Assembly: GCA_964544635.1 (NCBI GenBank)
Contig: CAZJCK010000025.1
Coordinates: forward strand, 1-44,933
DNA length: 44,933 nucleotides
Direction: 5' to 3'
Source: CAZJCK01 sp964544635
GTDB taxonomy: Bacteria; Zixibacteria; MSB-5A5; GN15; FEB-12
The position numbers and the translations under genes are program-made. The notes beneath the pieces are model-generated. The model did not search any database. It had not been told where the DNA came from and worked only from the letters and a program-made list of their open reading frames with translations. The stretch's first letter is position 1. Each line of letters begins with the position of its first letter. Below are positions 35,240 through 42,888 of this stretch, in pieces.

Positions 35240-35965
35240 TCAGTCCTTCTTTTCCTCGTCTGCGGCATCGCCGCCCTGTTCACTCGACGGTGTGTCATCT
35301 GATGGCGTGCCGGTATCATCTGTCCCGGCTTTTCTTTCGTCAGACTTCTCTTCTGCTTCCGACTTTGCCGCCGTCTTGGGCGCGGCGGCATCTTTTTCAG
35401 CCGACGGCTTTGGGTCGCCTCCGGCTTTCTGCTCCTGGGCCGGCGCCGCGGCGGCATCTTTCTTCGCTTCAGGCTCGGCGTCGTCAGTCTTCCTGGGCGC
35501 CGGCTTGGCCGCTTTCTTCTTGCGCGTCACTTCGTACGGCACGTCGCGGCCGATTTCCTGCAACTTGTTGATATCCCAGAAGGTATCGTCGATACTCTCG
35601 GTCGACCACTCATACTTATTGGCCAGCTTGATGGCGTCGAAGTTGCACGCTTCCTCGCACAGGCCGCAGTAGCAGCAGAGCGAATTATCGACCGTGAAGG
35701 TCTTGAGTTGCTTACGCTTATTTTCATCCATCGGGGCGTCGATACGAATCGCCGCGGTGGGGCAAATCTTCATGCAGAGCATGCACGCCGTACAGTTCAG
35801 TTCACCCGTTTCCTTGTCCGACAAGAGGACCACGATGCCGCGCGAACGCTCGAACATCTCCATCCGCTCTTTCGGATACTGCAGGGTGACAGCGTGTTTG
35901 CCGAGGTATTTGCCGGTAATCCCCATCCCCTTGATCAGTTCTATGAAGTCTTTGATTACGCCCAT
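35240..35965 (-). CDS. nuoI: NADH-quinone oxidoreductase subunit I with a long charged tail
   Basis: 241 residues from the ATG at 35965, chosen because GAGGA lies just before it and the longer frame would overlap nuoH. Two [4Fe-4S] sites (N6a/N6b): C58, C61, C64, C68 and C97, C100, C103, C107. After the conserved core (to about 148) there is a 93-residue tail of Lys, Ala, Pro, Glu and Asp (KAAKPAPRKT... DEEKKD), basic at first and acidic at the end, almost certainly disordered. Typical NuoI ends soon after the second cluster domain. The tail lies on the cytoplasmic side, next to where the electron-input module would dock. Confidence 0.95.
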   Translation of the reverse strand: MGVIKDFIELIKGMGITGKYLGKHAVTLQYPKERMEMFERSRGIVVLLSDKETGELNCTACMLCMKICPTAAIRIDAPMDENKRKQLKTFTVDNSLCCYCGLCEEACNFDAIKLANKYEWSTESIDDTFWDINKLQEIGRDVPYEVTRKKKAAKPAPRKTDDAEPEAKKDAAAAPAQEQKAGGDPKPSAEKDAAAPKTAAKSEAEEKSDERKAGTDDTGTPSDDTPSSEQGGDAADEEKKD

Positions 35966-35979
35966 CTTAGTCCTCGGGG

Positions 35980-37041
35980 TTACCAGTACCAGCCCAATTT
36001 CTTCAGGAGCCCGGCCAGGACCATATTGGCGAATGTCAGTGGCACGAGGAATTTCCATGAAAACTCCATAAGCTGGTCAACGCGCAGGCGCGGATAAGTC
36101 CAGCGCATGAGCATCAGCAATAGTACGATCAACAATGTCTTGCCCAAGAACCACATCCACGACGGCAGTATGCCGCCGTTCCAGCCACCCAGGAACAGGG
36201 TGACGGCGATGGCAGAGACAGTGAACATATTGACAAATTCAGCGAGAAAGAACATGGCGAACTTCATGCCGGAATATTCGACATTGTAGCCCGCCACCAG
36301 TTCCTGCTCGGCCTCGGGAATATCAAACGGTGTACGGTTGGCTTCGGCGGTGGCGGCGATCAGGAAGGTAATAAAGGCCAGCGGTCCGAACGGTAGGCGG
36401 AAAACGAACCAGTTCCAGATGCCCCCGGCCTGTGAATGAACGATATCGATCATCGAGAGCGAGCCGACAAAGATGACGACCGTCAGGATGGAAGCAACCA
36501 GCGGGATTTCATAGCTTACGACCTGTGCTGCCGAACGCATGCCGCCTAAAAGCGCATACTTGTTATTGGAACCCCAGCCGGCCATCAACAGCGAGATGAC
36601 GGTGAAGGTGGTGATGGCGATGATATAAAGGATTCCGATACTGAGATCGGCGACAATGAGGCCGTCGCCGAAAGGCATGACGACATAGGCGGCGAAGGCG
36701 GCAACGAACGCGACGATCGGCGCCCAGAAGAAAACGCCTTTGTCGCGAGTGTCGACACGCACATCTTCCTTTTGCAGCAGCTTGATGGCATCCATCACTG
36801 TCTGGTACCAGCCGTGCCAGCCGGTCATCATCGGACCAAACCGCTGCTGCATGTGACCGGCGATCTTGCGCTCCCACCACACGAGAAAGAGGGCTATTAA
36901 CGACAGCAGACCGAATACGGTCAAGCCCAGGAGTGAGTATTCGATGACTGTCAGCCACGGTTCCGGAATGCCCAGTCCGGCCAGGATGCCTTCCATCCAG
37001 ACAAATACGGGAGCCAGTTCCAGCGCCAGAATCGGTGTCAT
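35980..37041 (-). CDS. nuoH: NADH-quinone oxidoreductase subunit H
   Basis: 353 residues, eight spans. Connects the Q-module to the membrane arm and forms part of the quinone tunnel. Signature regions: WWERKIAGHMQQRFGPM near the N-terminus and EANRTPFDIPEAEQELVAG with its conserved acidic residues. It overlaps the nuoD stop by four bases (ATGA). nuoH directly follows nuoD; in 14-gene operons nuoE, nuoF and nuoG lie between them. Confidence 0.97.
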   Translation of the reverse strand: MTPILALELAPVFVWMEGILAGLGIPEPWLTVIEYSLLGLTVFGLLSLIALFLVWWERKIAGHMQQRFGPMMTGWHGWYQTVMDAIKLLQKEDVRVDTRDKGVFFWAPIVAFVAAFAAYVVMPFGDGLIVADLSIGILYIIAITTFTVISLLMAGWGSNNKYALLGGMRSAAQVVSYEIPLVASILTVVIFVGSLSMIDIVHSQAGGIWNWFVFRLPFGPLAFITFLIAATAEANRTPFDIPEAEQELVAGYNVEYSGMKFAMFFLAEFVNMFTVSAIAVTLFLGGWNGGILPSWMWFLGKTLLIVLLLMLMRWTYPRLRVDQLMEFSWKFLVPLTFANMVLAGLLKKLGWYW

Positions 37042-38147
37042 CGGTCAGCCTCCGGCATGATTACGTCCATCGACGCAAAGATCGCCACCAGGTCGGCAAT
37101 GAGACAGTCGACACCGATTATCGGCATGACCATCAGGTGGTTGAAAGAGCTGCCGCGCAGCTTGATGCGCAGAGGTTTCTTGGTACCGTCGGAAATCAGG
37201 TAACAACCCATCTCGCCGCGCGAGTTTTCGATGCGGGCATAAGCCTCGCCTGCCGGCGGCTTGAAGGTCATGTCTTTCACTTTCGGGGCGCGCACCGGGC
37301 CATCGGGCATACCGTCCAGCGCCTGCTCCACGATCTTGAGCGATTCCTTGATCTCTTCAAGTCGGAGGATAAAGCGGTCATAACAGTCGCAACCGTCAAG
37401 CGTCGGGACATTCCAATCGAAGCGATCGTAGATAGAGTACGGATCATCCTTGCGAATGTCGTAGTCGACACCGGAAGCACGCAGCGACGGACCGGAGACA
37501 CCGTAGGCAATGCCAACTTCCGGCGTCAGGATGCCGATCTTGCGGTTGCGCACTACCCAGATCGGATTACCAAGCAACAAATCTTCGTATTCTTTCACCT
37601 TACCGCGGATGATCTGGCAGGCCTCACGGCACTTCGGCACGAATTCGTCGGGGATGTCACGCGAGACACCGCCGACACGGATATAGTTGTAGGTCAGGCG
37701 CTGACCGCAGGTCATCTCGAACAGATCTATGATCAGTTCGCGCTCGCGCAGGCCGTAGAGAAACGGAGTGTAGGCGCCCACGTCCATAGCCGTCACCCCG
37801 AAAAAGATCAGGTGTGAGGCGATACGGTTGAGTTCGAGCATGATAACGCGGAGGTATTCGGCGCGCTCCGGCACCTCGATCTCGGCCAGCCGCTCCGCCG
37901 CCAGGGCGAAGACGTAGTTGGCTGACATGGCGGTGACGTACTCAAAGCGGTCGAGCACGGGGATGCACTGGGAGTACAACCGGTTCTCACACATCTTCTC
38001 AAGGGAACGGTGGAGATAACCGATAACCGGTTCGAGTCTGACAACCTTCTCACCGTCCATAGTGAGAATGAAGCGGCACACCCCGTGCGTCGACGGGTGG
38101 TGCGGCCCCATATTAACTTGAAATTCCTCTGTCCTTAGCGCTGACAC
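37038..38147 (-). CDS. nuoD: NADH-quinone oxidoreductase subunit D
   Basis: 369 residues from a GTG at 38147 that lies 7 bases after AAGGA; the TTG one codon upstream is a less well spaced alternative. It is the 49-kDa subunit, related to [NiFe] hydrogenase large subunits, and lines the quinone site. Conserved regions: VNMGPHHPSTHG (quinone-site histidine loop), EPVIGYLHR, CGQRLTYNYIRVGGV and the C-terminal GVDCLIADLVAIFASMDVIM. Separate from nuoC (not a CD fusion). Confidence 0.96.
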   Translation of the reverse strand: MSALRTEEFQVNMGPHHPSTHGVCRFILTMDGEKVVRLEPVIGYLHRSLEKMCENRLYSQCIPVLDRFEYVTAMSANYVFALAAERLAEIEVPERAEYLRVIMLELNRIASHLIFFGVTAMDVGAYTPFLYGLRERELIIDLFEMTCGQRLTYNYIRVGGVSRDIPDEFVPKCREACQIIRGKVKEYEDLLLGNPIWVVRNRKIGILTPEVGIAYGVSGPSLRASGVDYDIRKDDPYSIYDRFDWNVPTLDGCDCYDRFILRLEEIKESLKIVEQALDGMPDGPVRAPKVKDMTFKPPAGEAYARIENSRGEMGCYLISDGTKKPLRIKLRGSSFNHLMVMPIIGVDCLIADLVAIFASMDVIMPEADR

Positions 38148-38161
38148 CAAAGGTTCCTTCG

Positions 38162-38632
38162 CTACAGTTCCGGCATCCTTATGAAGTCCGGAGCATCCCA
38201 GTCCTTACGCATCGGCCATCCCTGGTCCCAGTTCTCCGGCAGCAGCAGGGGCTTGAGGTCGGGATGGTTATTAATCGAGAAGCCGTACAGCTCCCACATT
38301 TCTCGTTCATACCAGTCGGCGGCCGGCCAGATCTCGATAACCGAATCCACCGTTGGATTCTTGCGATCAAGCGTCATCTTCAAATCCAGGCGGTGCTTCT
38401 GGGCGTAGGAAACGAGGTTGTACACAGCCTGGAACTCCTCGCCCGTATCGATGGCGCCGATATTCGAGACAAAGTCAAAACCGAGCTTCTGGTCATCGCG
38501 AAGTCGTTTGCAGACTTCGACCAGATCGGCCGGCTTAATCTCCATGAGCAGATCATAGCGACCCGATTCCAGCGGCGTCATTTTACTGCCAAACGCCTCG
38601 AGGAGATAGTTTTTCAGCTCGTCGCGGGTCAT
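38162..38632 (-). CDS. nuoC: NADH-quinone oxidoreductase subunit C
   Basis: 156 residues, 30-kDa subunit. Signature in the C-terminal half: ASDWYEREMWELYGF-like stretch (ADWYEREMWELYGFSINNHPDL) and LPENWDQGWPMRKD. Soluble, part of the Q-module. It starts two bases after nuoB ends. Confidence 0.95.
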   Translation of the reverse strand: MTRDELKNYLLEAFGSKMTPLESGRYDLLMEIKPADLVEVCKRLRDDQKLGFDFVSNIGAIDTGEEFQAVYNLVSYAQKHRLDLKMTLDRKNPTVDSVIEIWPAADWYEREMWELYGFSINNHPDLKPLLLPENWDQGWPMRKDWDAPDFIRMPEL

Positions 38633-38634
38633 AC

Positions 38635-39150
38635 TCAGTTCTTCTCCTGCCAGTCGGACAGTTTCTGGCGCTTGATCTTTTCCTGCAAGTGCAGGCAGCC
38701 TTCAAGCAGCGCTTCCGGGCGGGGCGGGCAACCGGGTATATGAATGTCTACCGGGATAATGTGATCGATACCCTTTTCGACGGCATAGCTGTCATAATAG
38801 AAGGGACCGCCTTTAATAGTGCAGCCGCCCATGGCGATTACATATCGCGGCTCCGCCATCTGGTCGTACAGTTTGCGCAGGCGGGGCGCCATCTTCTTGG
38901 TAATAGTACCGGCTGCTATGATGAGGTCGGCCTGACGCGGTGTCGGCCGGAAGATCATACCGAGGCGGTCAAAATCGTAGCGGGAGGCCCCGGTACACAT
39001 CAATTCGATGGCGCAGCAGGCGGTTCCGAACAACAGGTACCAGAGCGATTTGGCCTGGGCGTGGTGCAGCACCGCCTCAAGCTTGGTTATTACCAGGTTG
39101 CCGCCCGGTATCGGTTCTACAAATGCCGGAAGTTTTTTTATCAGACCCAT
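38635..39150 (-). CDS. nuoB: NADH-quinone oxidoreductase subunit B
   Basis: 171 residues. Holds cluster N2, the last iron-sulfur centre before quinone. Ligand cysteines are visible: the adjacent pair in GTACCAIE, the GGCTIKGGPF cysteine and PGCPPRPE. The N-terminus (MGLIKKLPAFVEPIPGG) contains an extra segment of about 15 residues compared with short NuoB. Overlaps the nuoA stop by ten bases. Confidence 0.97.
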   Translation of the reverse strand: MGLIKKLPAFVEPIPGGNLVITKLEAVLHHAQAKSLWYLLFGTACCAIELMCTGASRYDFDRLGMIFRPTPRQADLIIAAGTITKKMAPRLRKLYDQMAEPRYVIAMGGCTIKGGPFYYDSYAVEKGIDHIIPVDIHIPGCPPRPEALLEGCLHLQEKIKRQKLSDWQEKN

Positions 39151-39494
39151 TTCAAGGCTCCCCGTCGCCAGGCGTAAAACAGACCGAAGAAGAGAATCAG
39201 GATAAAGATCACCGCTTCGATCAAGGCGTACATTCCGAGTTGTCCCAATGCCACGGCCCAGGGGAAAAGAAAGACCGCTTCAACATCGAAGACCACAAAT
39301 ATGAGGGCGAAGAGGTAGAACCGGTTATTGAACTGAATCCAGGACGTACCGATCGGCTCCTCGGCGCACTCGTAGTTGACGTTTTTTTCGGGATACGGAT
39401 TGTGCGGTCGGATCAGACGGGCAATAAAGAAGGTTACCAGGACCAGGCTTATACCCGCAAAGATGAATATCAAAACTGCCAAATATTCGGACAT
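39141..39494 (-). CDS. nuoA: NADH-quinone oxidoreductase subunit A
   Basis: 117 residues, three spans (about 3-25, 60-80 and 87-107). The loop YECAEEPIGTSWIQFNNRFYL carries the conserved ECG-type cysteine motif, here YECAE, of the open/closed-state loop. The ATG at 39494 is used; the open frame upstream runs toward the operator region. First gene of the cluster; its leader carries a perfect 18-bp palindrome. Confidence 0.95.
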   Translation of the reverse strand: MSEYLAVLIFIFAGISLVLVTFFIARLIRPHNPYPEKNVNYECAEEPIGTSWIQFNNRFYLFALIFVVFDVEAVFLFPWAVALGQLGMYALIEAVIFILILFFGLFYAWRRGALKWV

Positions 39495-39524
39495 AGCTCC
39501 CACACCAAAGTCCTGTCTTTTTAT

Positions 39525-39542
39525 TTGTGACAAACGTCACAA
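39525..39542. promoter_or_regulatory. Candidate Rex operator in the nuo leader
   Basis: Perfect inverted repeat: TTGTGAC, four bases, GTCACAA. Length, arm size and 4-base gap match the Rex redox-repressor pattern TTGTGAA-N4-TTCACAA except for the innermost arm base. It lies about +8 to +25 from the predicted start point, a repressor position. TGTGA-N6-TCACA also fits CRP-type sites, but the location does not suit activation. Confidence 0.55.
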
Positions 39543-39555
39543 GCTTCATCGGCAG

Positions 39556-39583
39556 AAGATATCGGCTGGTCCAACCAAGTCAA
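39556..39583 (-). promoter_or_regulatory. Promoter of the nuo cluster
   Basis: Minus strand: -35 TTGACT (39583-39578), 16-bp spacer, -10 TATCTT (39561-39556). Start point expected near 39549, giving a 55-base leader that contains the palindrome at 39525-39542. Confidence 0.55.
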
Positions 39584-39704
39584 GAGATTTTTTGACCGGG
39601 TAGAATCGGTCTCGTTTAACTGGTTGTGCAGAATCAATTTAACGGGACACGATTCTCAGTCCTCGGCCGGCGTCAGTCGCTCGGGTCAGACGGGACTGAC
39701 CAGA

Positions 39705-40088
39705 TTAGATCATCGCGATAGCCTCTATTTCAATGCGGACATCTTTGGGCAGGCGGGATACCTCCACAGCCGCCCGGGCGGGTGGGTTGCCCTTGAAGAA
39801 GCCGGCATACACCTCATTAATAGCGGCGAAGTCATTCATGTCCTTCAAGTAGACGGTCGTCTTCACGATGTGGTCCATGCCGGCGCCGGCGGCGGCGAGA
39901 ACGGCGCGAAGGTTTTTCAGTACCTGCTCACACTGTTCGGCCGTGGTCTGGCCGACAATCTCGCCGGACGACGGATCGAGCGGGATCTGTCCGGAGCAGA
40001 AGATCATGTTGGAGCAGGACACGCTGATGGCTTGCGAATAGGGTCCGATCGCCTGCGGTGCTTCGGTGGTAATAATCGGTTCCTTCAC
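39705..40088 (-). CDS. ridA: RidA family enamine/imine deaminase
   Basis: 127 residues from GTG 40088, six bases after GGGAGA; the ATG two codons upstream abuts that site and is too close. Conserved RidA regions: APQAIGPYSQA (about 9-19), FCSGQIPLDP, TTVYLKDMNDFAAINEVY, the substrate-binding arginine in PPARAAVEVSRLP and IEIEAIA. Clears reactive enamines released by PLP enzymes; a trimer in the cytoplasm. The longer open frame upstream is excluded because a promoter lies inside it. A GGTCAG/CTGACC hairpin (39684-39701) follows the stop but has no U-tract. Confidence 0.94.
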   Translation of the reverse strand: MKEPIITTEAPQAIGPYSQAISVSCSNMIFCSGQIPLDPSSGEIVGQTTAEQCEQVLKNLRAVLAAAGAGMDHIVKTTVYLKDMNDFAAINEVYAGFFKGNPPARAAVEVSRLPKDVRIEIEAIAMI

Positions 40089-40132
40089 CTTCATTCTCCC
40101 ATTGGTTATCTGATTCCCATCGTTCGTCCGAT

Positions 40133-40162
40133 AGTATAAGCAATTACAGCATAGTTTGACAA
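40133..40162 (-). promoter_or_regulatory. Promoter of ridA
   Basis: Minus strand: -35 TTGTCA (40162-40157), 18-bp spacer, -10 TATACT (40138-40133). Start near 40126, a 38-base leader to the GTG. Its -35 overlaps a TTGACA on the plus strand (40156-40161) that faces the divergent membrane protein gene. Confidence 0.6.
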
Positions 40163-40201
40163 TCAGCTTGTAAGGAGCATCAGATACCGCTACCATCGAA
40201 T

Positions 40202-40771
40202 ATGTTTTGGTATTCCGCCGGCGCCGCCCAGGTTACCCCGGAGGCGGCCGAACGTTTTCTGGTCCTCTTTGGCCTGCTTCTGGCCGCTGGTATTATCGAG
40301 ATTATTTTGACCGCGTTCTGGCAACGTTCCTACTATCGATCCGGATTCCCTATCTTCAAACGGGTGCTGGTGCAAACCAGCCCGCCGATGCGACTTGATG
40401 TCAGGCGGCTGCAGGATGAGGTCGCCGATCAGCGCTTCGCCGCCATGTTCGTTCGCATGATCGCCGAGAACGAATATGCCTTCCGGGAAAAGCTCTGGCA
40501 GTTCGGCAAGATCATGTACACGCCGCTGATGCATGGCCATATCGTCATGCTCGACAGACAGCGCTCGGTTGAAATCATAGGCCGCCTCAACTGGCTGGCC
40601 CTCATCCTGCCGCCGTACATGGCCTATGTCTCTTACTGGCTGTTCGGGAAAGTTGTCGTGTCCTTCGTCACCCTCGTCGCCAGCATAGCTGTACTCTGGG
40701 TCATCTACACCCTGCAAACCGTACGCTATCGGCAGATGGCAGCCGCTGTTTCCCGTCAGCTGGAAACCTGA
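40202..40771 (+). CDS. Membrane protein of unknown function
   Basis: 189 residues. One span near the N-terminus (about 19-37), a soluble middle part (about 40-125) rich in charged residues (RLQDEVADQRFAAMFVRMIAENEYAFREKLW) and two closely spaced spans (about 128-148 and 150-169), with a short basic tail. No domain recognised. A plus-strand TTGACA (40156-40161) lies upstream but no good -10 follows it, and there is no clear ribosome site at this ATG. The histidine kinase gene begins 47 bases after its stop, so the two could be expressed together. Confidence 0.7.
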   Translation: MFWYSAGAAQVTPEAAERFLVLFGLLLAAGIIEIILTAFWQRSYYRSGFPIFKRVLVQTSPPMRLDVRRLQDEVADQRFAAMFVRMIAENEYAFREKLWQFGKIMYTPLMHGHIVMLDRQRSVEIIGRLNWLALILPPYMAYVSYWLFGKVVVSFVTLVASIAVLWVIYTLQTVRYRQMAAAVSRQLET

Positions 40772-40818
40772 ACCGTATACCGCCTGTTACGTGAAAACAC
40801 GAACGACAGAAACATGAC

Positions 40819-42840
40819 ATGACGCACAAGCAATCCAGTCAGCATGACGCTGATATCGAAACTCAAGCCCCGCCGTTTGCCGAGACGCGCCGTCCGGTCA
40901 GTGAACTGAACCAGCGGCTTCAGGCGGTCATCGACGGCGGGTACGAGCGGGACGAGGCGCTGCGGCGTGTCGACGCCATCATCGATGTCATCAGCTACGA
41001 CGTACCGTCGGATATACCGGCAGCACAGCAATTCTGCGACCGGCTGCGAACCATCGGCGAGACCTTCGACCATCCGCGTGCGAAAGCGTATGGTTATGCG
41101 CTGAGCGGCCATGTCCACTACTTGACTTCTGATCACCAGACCGCCATTCAGCATTTTCTCGTGGCGCTGCCACTCTTCGAGCGCGACCTGACCGATCCGT
41201 TCGGAAAAGCCCAGGTGCTCAGCGGCATTGCCGGGGCTTATTTGAGCCTTGGCGACTTTGAACCGGCGCTCGAGCATGCCCTGCAGGCGCTTGCAACTGC
41301 CGAGCAGATCGGTAACCAGCGCCAGATTGCCTGGTGCCACTACGCCCTGGCCACCGGTTACCTCGAGTTCGGGGATTTGCCGCGAGCGCGCGAGTACTTC
41401 CAGGCATCCCTGGATATTTTCCGCCAGCTGAAGCTGGATGTCGGCATCGGCCGCGGTCTCTCCGGGATCGGTTCGGTGCTGACTCGACAGAGCAAGCTCG
41501 AAGAGGCCGAGCGCCATCTGACCGAAGCACTCGACCTGTTCGAGCAGGCCGAGAACAAGATTGGCATGGCTCGGGCGCGAAACGACCTGGGCAACGTGTT
41601 CGATCTCCGGGGGGAGTACGACAAGGCCCTTGACTACTATCGCCAGGCCCTGGTGTTGCGCCAGGAACTGGGTATGAAGCAGGCCCAGGCAACCTCCCTG
41701 ATCGCCATTGGTCGCGTACTCGGGCGGATGGGGGACAGCGACGACGCCCTCGAACATCTGCACCGCGCCCTCACCCTGGCCATGGAGATCCGGTCGAAGG
41801 TGCGCCAGTACCAGGCCAATCTGGCGTTGTCCGAGGTCTATGAGGGCCTCGGCGAGCACGACAATGCCCTGGCGCATTACAAGATGTTTCACGAACTGCG
41901 CGAGCAGGTTACGGGCGACGAAGCGACTGTGAGAATCAAGAACATCGAGATTGCCAGCGAAGTTGAACGGTCGGAGCGCGACGCCGAAATCGAGCGCCTG
42001 CGCAATGTCGATCTGCGCGACAAGAACAGCGAACTAGAGCAACTTCTGGTCGAACTCCAGACCACCCAGGCACAACTGGTCCAGTCCGAGAAGATGGCAG
42101 CGCTCGGCAACCTGGTGGCCGGCATCGCCCATGAACTGAACACGCCGGTCGGGGCGCTCCATTCGGCGGTCGATATTGCCGGACGCTGCATCGACATCAT
42201 CATCGAGGAGATGTCGAAGGCGGAATCGATCGACGACCTCAAAACCTCGCTCCGGCTGCAGCGCTCCGTCAAGGCGCTTTCGGAAAACAACGCGGTGGCG
42301 GTGTCGGTCGGGGAGCGGATGACGCGAATCGTCAACTCCCTCAAGAGTTTCGTCCAACTCGATGCCGCCAGGTGGCGGGAGTTCGATCTCCACGAAGGGC
42401 TCGATGCCACCCTCACCCTGCTGGAATCACAGATCAGGCAGCGGATCACTATCGAAAAACGGTACGGCGACCTGCCGCTGGTGGGCTGTTATCCGACTGA
42501 GATCAACCAGATGTTCATGCACCTGCTGAGCAATGCCGCCCAGGCGATTCACGAGGACGGGCGGATCACCATCACGACCTCAGCCAATAACAGTCACGTT
42601 ACGATTGCCATCGACGATACCGGCGTGGGTATCTCCGAGCAGCAGCTGGCCAGTCTGTTTGACCCCAACTTCTCGCGCAAGGGCAGCCGGGTGAAGGCTG
42701 GCCTGGGGCTGTTTACGTCGTACAATATCGTCAAGAAGCACCGGGGCGACATTGCGGTGAGAAGTACACAAGGGGAGGGGAGTAGTTTTACGGTCACGCT
42801 GCCGATCACGGCCCCGGGACGGGGCGCACCGACTGATTGA
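40819..42840 (+). CDS. Soluble TPR-containing sensor histidine kinase
   Basis: 673 residues with no signal peptide or membrane span. Residues about 85-370 form seven or so tetratricopeptide repeats (for example ALDYYRQALVLRQELGM, ALEHLHRALTLAMEI). A coiled coil follows (about 375-425), then the kinase core: H-box GIAHELNTPVGAL with phosphorylatable H438, N-box HLLSNAAQAI (N572), G1 DDTGVGI, an F-box LFDPNFSRKGS and GLGLFTSYNIV as the G2 region. No receiver or HPt domain and no adjacent response regulator. The H-box with TPV and the RLQRS spacer resemble the HisKA_4/ATPase kinases. The TPR domain presumably senses a protein partner or peptide in the cytoplasm. Confidence 0.93.
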   Translation: MTHKQSSQHDADIETQAPPFAETRRPVSELNQRLQAVIDGGYERDEALRRVDAIIDVISYDVPSDIPAAQQFCDRLRTIGETFDHPRAKAYGYALSGHVHYLTSDHQTAIQHFLVALPLFERDLTDPFGKAQVLSGIAGAYLSLGDFEPALEHALQALATAEQIGNQRQIAWCHYALATGYLEFGDLPRAREYFQASLDIFRQLKLDVGIGRGLSGIGSVLTRQSKLEEAERHLTEALDLFEQAENKIGMARARNDLGNVFDLRGEYDKALDYYRQALVLRQELGMKQAQATSLIAIGRVLGRMGDSDDALEHLHRALTLAMEIRSKVRQYQANLALSEVYEGLGEHDNALAHYKMFHELREQVTGDEATVRIKNIEIASEVERSERDAEIERLRNVDLRDKNSELEQLLVELQTTQAQLVQSEKMAALGNLVAGIAHELNTPVGALHSAVDIAGRCIDIIIEEMSKAESIDDLKTSLRLQRSVKALSENNAVAVSVGERMTRIVNSLKSFVQLDAARWREFDLHEGLDATLTLLESQIRQRITIEKRYGDLPLVGCYPTEINQMFMHLLSNAAQAIHEDGRITITTSANNSHVTIAIDDTGVGISEQQLASLFDPNFSRKGSRVKAGLGLFTSYNIVKKHRGDIAVRSTQGEGSSFTVTLPITAPGRGAPTD

Positions 42841-42852
42841 GGCAGCGTTTTG

Positions 42853-42881
42853 TTGACACAGCCGGGTACCCCCTGTATATA
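42853..42881 (+). promoter_or_regulatory. Promoter of purM, predicted leaderless
   Basis: -35 TTGACA (42853-42858, 6 of 6), 17-bp spacer, -10 TATATA (42876-42881). With the last -10 base at -7, transcription should start at 42888-42889, and the ATG is at 42889. No Shine-Dalgarno site is present. Confidence 0.65.
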
Positions 42882-42888
42882 TCGAGCC

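Noticed and set aside
39526..39541. CRP activator site TGTGA-N6-TCACA
   Set aside because: The bases fit, but the site lies downstream of the predicted start point and no promoter is seen about 41 bases beyond it; the 18-bp symmetry with a 4-base gap suits Rex better.
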